A stretch of DNA of 64,000 nucleotides from the NCBI RefSeq assembly GCF_011075055.1, contig NC_058151.1, forward strand, positions 5,288,251 through 5,352,250, in the 5' to 3' direction. The DNA is from Mangifera indica. Lineage: Eukaryota; Streptophyta; Magnoliopsida; Sapindales; Anacardiaceae. This document shows, one piece after another, positions 62,301 to 64,000 of this stretch (positions are counted from its first letter, which is position 1; each line of letters opens with the position of its first letter). The translations under genes and the position numbers were made by a program. The notes under the pieces are model-generated. The model was given only the letters and a program-made list of their open reading frames with translations. It searched no databases and was not told where the DNA came from.

Positions 62301-63429
62301 TCCTCACTTCTTTATGTGAGAAACTAGTGTGTATGTACACACTTGCAGGCCCCACCCATGTGGGCTTTAATTCATTATATGTATATAATAAATATATATT
62401 TATTATTATTATTGCTTTAAATTTTATTTATTTCATTTAAATTGATTATCTTACAAGTATGATCTAAAAGACGTTTTTGTGGTATGTTTGTTTTTAAATT
62501 AAAAATTTTAGTTGCTATTCCACTATTCAAAGGGCACAAATTCCATACACACCGTTATATCATTATTCATACTTGATCAATCCATATTTGACACATACTT
62601 ATACTCATGCCATTATTCTTACACACAAATTAATTAAATCCACATCATCTAAGAAATCTAGCCACTGTGCATAGACTACCAAAATCTTTAATTCCATAGA
62701 TGCATGAATATACATTAATATATACATATATATCCAATTCAATAACATCTTTAGCAATTAGAATCCTTTATACCATAATATATATCCATGCAAGTTCCAC
62801 ATAACAAGCTTCGATCATATAAATCAATTTCATAAAACATAATGTAATTGATTATTAACATAATTTGGGAAAGTAAGAATCGCCTACTTACCTTCCCTCT
62901 AACGAAGCAGTAGTCTTCACGTGGCTTGATTGATCACCCAAAATCCCTTTTTTGTGTCCCAGGCCACCAAAATCTCCTTTTTAACTCTTTGCTTTATCTT
63001 TTAAATTATCTAAATTAGATAGGAATAAGGAGCCAAATAAGTCCAATTCTTTTTATTTTCATTAAAAATTTTGATACACGAACGTGTACTGTTCACACAT
63101 GAGTATGTATATCGTTATCTATAAATGAAACGTTTTAAAATCCCTGCGAAATACATCCTTATTCAAAATTCAAATGCGCTAACCATACATGAGCATCATG
63201 CACGGGGATGTACCTACTTATACACGGGTGTGCATGTCATCCATACTTCACCAATTATCAAACATCAAATAGGAAAATATTATTTTGCCCTTGCAATCAA
63301 ACACACGAGGGTGTGGCCTTCCTACACAGTTGTGTAAGCCTAATTTCACCCATAATATGATCCAACATAATTAGTAGTACTTAAAGCCAAAAGACAATAA
63401 TAACCTTGGACGAATTTGCAAGTATTACA
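59390..63429 (-). mobile_element. Chromovirus-type LTR split by nested insertion
   Basis: On the plus strand it runs from TGTAAAACCCCTCCCCAGAC to ...AGTATTACA. The first kilobase matches the segment starting at 63509 (AGAC/AGATACATATCCTTAC, CGAAGAG, CCCTGCTAC/CTGCTCCCTAA, CATCCTAGATG-like blocks). Just beyond 63429 the minus strand has a run GGGGGAGA preceded by TTTTAAA, a polypurine tract, so this should be the 3' LTR of a minus-strand gypsy element. Its middle (about 60778-62400) contains foreign repeat material starting TGTTGGGG. The boundaries and the single-LTR reading are inferences. Confidence 0.45.
61165..62010. repeat. Inverted-repeat segment, right partner
   Basis: Reverse-complement partner of 57690-58440, with several indels. 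It lies in the block starting TGTTGGGGTTAATATC at 60778, which looks like an LTR start. The downstream block at about 62050-62100 (AAACCAAGTGTAGGCGTGAA) has a direct, not inverted, partner near 57100. Confidence 0.65.
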
Positions 63430-63508
63430 ATTCTCCCCCTTTAAAAGAATTTCATCCCTAAAATTCACACAAACAATTGTGGGAGCCTCTGCCTCAAATT
63501 CAGATCCA
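63430..63508 (-). other. Residual 79-bp internal region of a gypsy element
   Basis: It lies between the LTR ending at 63429 and the LTR starting at 63509. The minus strand reads APTIVCVNFRDEILLKGENC and then the polypurine tract. This is like the C-terminus and 3' leader of plant Tekay/Del-type elements (NFRDEI-L-GG). Everything between primer site and pol end appears deleted. Confidence 0.45.
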
Positions 63509-64000
63509 TGTAACATCTCTTTCCAGATACATATCCTTACATGAAATGTGTACTCGAAGAGGCGTGTCAAACTAAAACTTCACATGCAAAGGATTAATGC
63601 CAAATATACTTTATTAATAAAAATCCCACAATTTCATAAGCGTATTAATTTTTATATGAATATCAAATATATAAATTCAAAAGTCAAATCATAAGTTAAA
63701 TGTACACAAACAAGAACAAAAAATTAAAAAAAATACATATAATGTCCAATTATGATAAAAATGATGAAATCGCCTTTACCCTCATATGCCCTCACTAGCT
63801 AACCTACTGCTCCCTAACTCCACTTGCAGAACCACACAAACAAGCAAAACACATATTCATATCTAATAATTTATATGTGTTCATTATTTCCCAATCTATG
63901 GTATCACAAATGTTTTCTCAATATTCCAAATACCCATCTAATTTAACTCAGTGCCCAGTGCCCTTTTCTCAATGGTGGTGTCATCCTGGATGACTAGTGC
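63509..64000 (-). repeat. Partial second LTR, running off the window
   Basis: Starts TGTAACATCTCTTTCCAGAT and is colinear with 59390-60100. It ends outside the window, so its length is unknown. In the minus-strand reading this is the 5' LTR. Confidence 0.5.

Overview
The window is nuclear DNA from a flowering plant, most likely a dicot. It is AT-rich, has GT-AG introns, and carries Ty1/copia and Ty3/gypsy retrotransposons, Mutator-like (MULE) and Tourist-like elements, and two plant-type protein-coding genes. I cannot name the species. Nothing bacterial, organellar or CRISPR-like was seen.

Layout. 1-5.7 kb: AT-rich intergenic DNA with three members of a long-inverted-repeat, MULE-like MITE family and a degenerate telomere-like array. 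5.7-7.2 kb: an intact single-exon gene for a putative Golgi type II membrane protein of the glycosyltransferase-like DUF7780 type. 7.2-17.8 kb: intergenic, with gypsy-LTR-like noncoding repeats and a fourth, almost fully palindromic MITE with an 8-of-9 target duplication. 17.8-24.9 kb: a large foldback Mutator-like element. Its two inverted arms consist mostly of a 20-bp minisatellite, and a defective Tnt1/Tork-like copia element sits in its loop. 24.9-26.9 kb: a decayed LTR retroelement with a protease remnant. 28.9-32.1 kb: a second Mutator-like element that shares its terminal bases with the foldback and carries exons of a DUF1985/Ulp1-type MULE gene. 33.9-35.5 kb: a Tourist-like MITE and tandem duplications. 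38.3-53.5 kb: an apparently intact 18-exon gene for an RRP12-like ribosome-biogenesis protein (about 1155 aa). Its promoter has three site II motifs and a telo box, and a 4-kb intron is filled by a minus-strand gypsy element with a nested copia fragment. 54-64 kb: repeats only, namely a gypsy gag remnant, a second Tourist-like MITE, and chromovirus-type LTRs with nested inverted-repeat material.

The two host genes are unrelated neighbours and form no pathway together. The most unusual part is 17.8-32.1 kb: two Mutator-like elements with the same terminal motif but very different contents, one a minisatellite foldback that could form a long hairpin in DNA or RNA. Coordinates of exons come from splice signals and reading frame; repeat boundaries come from reading terminal motifs and target duplications by eye.
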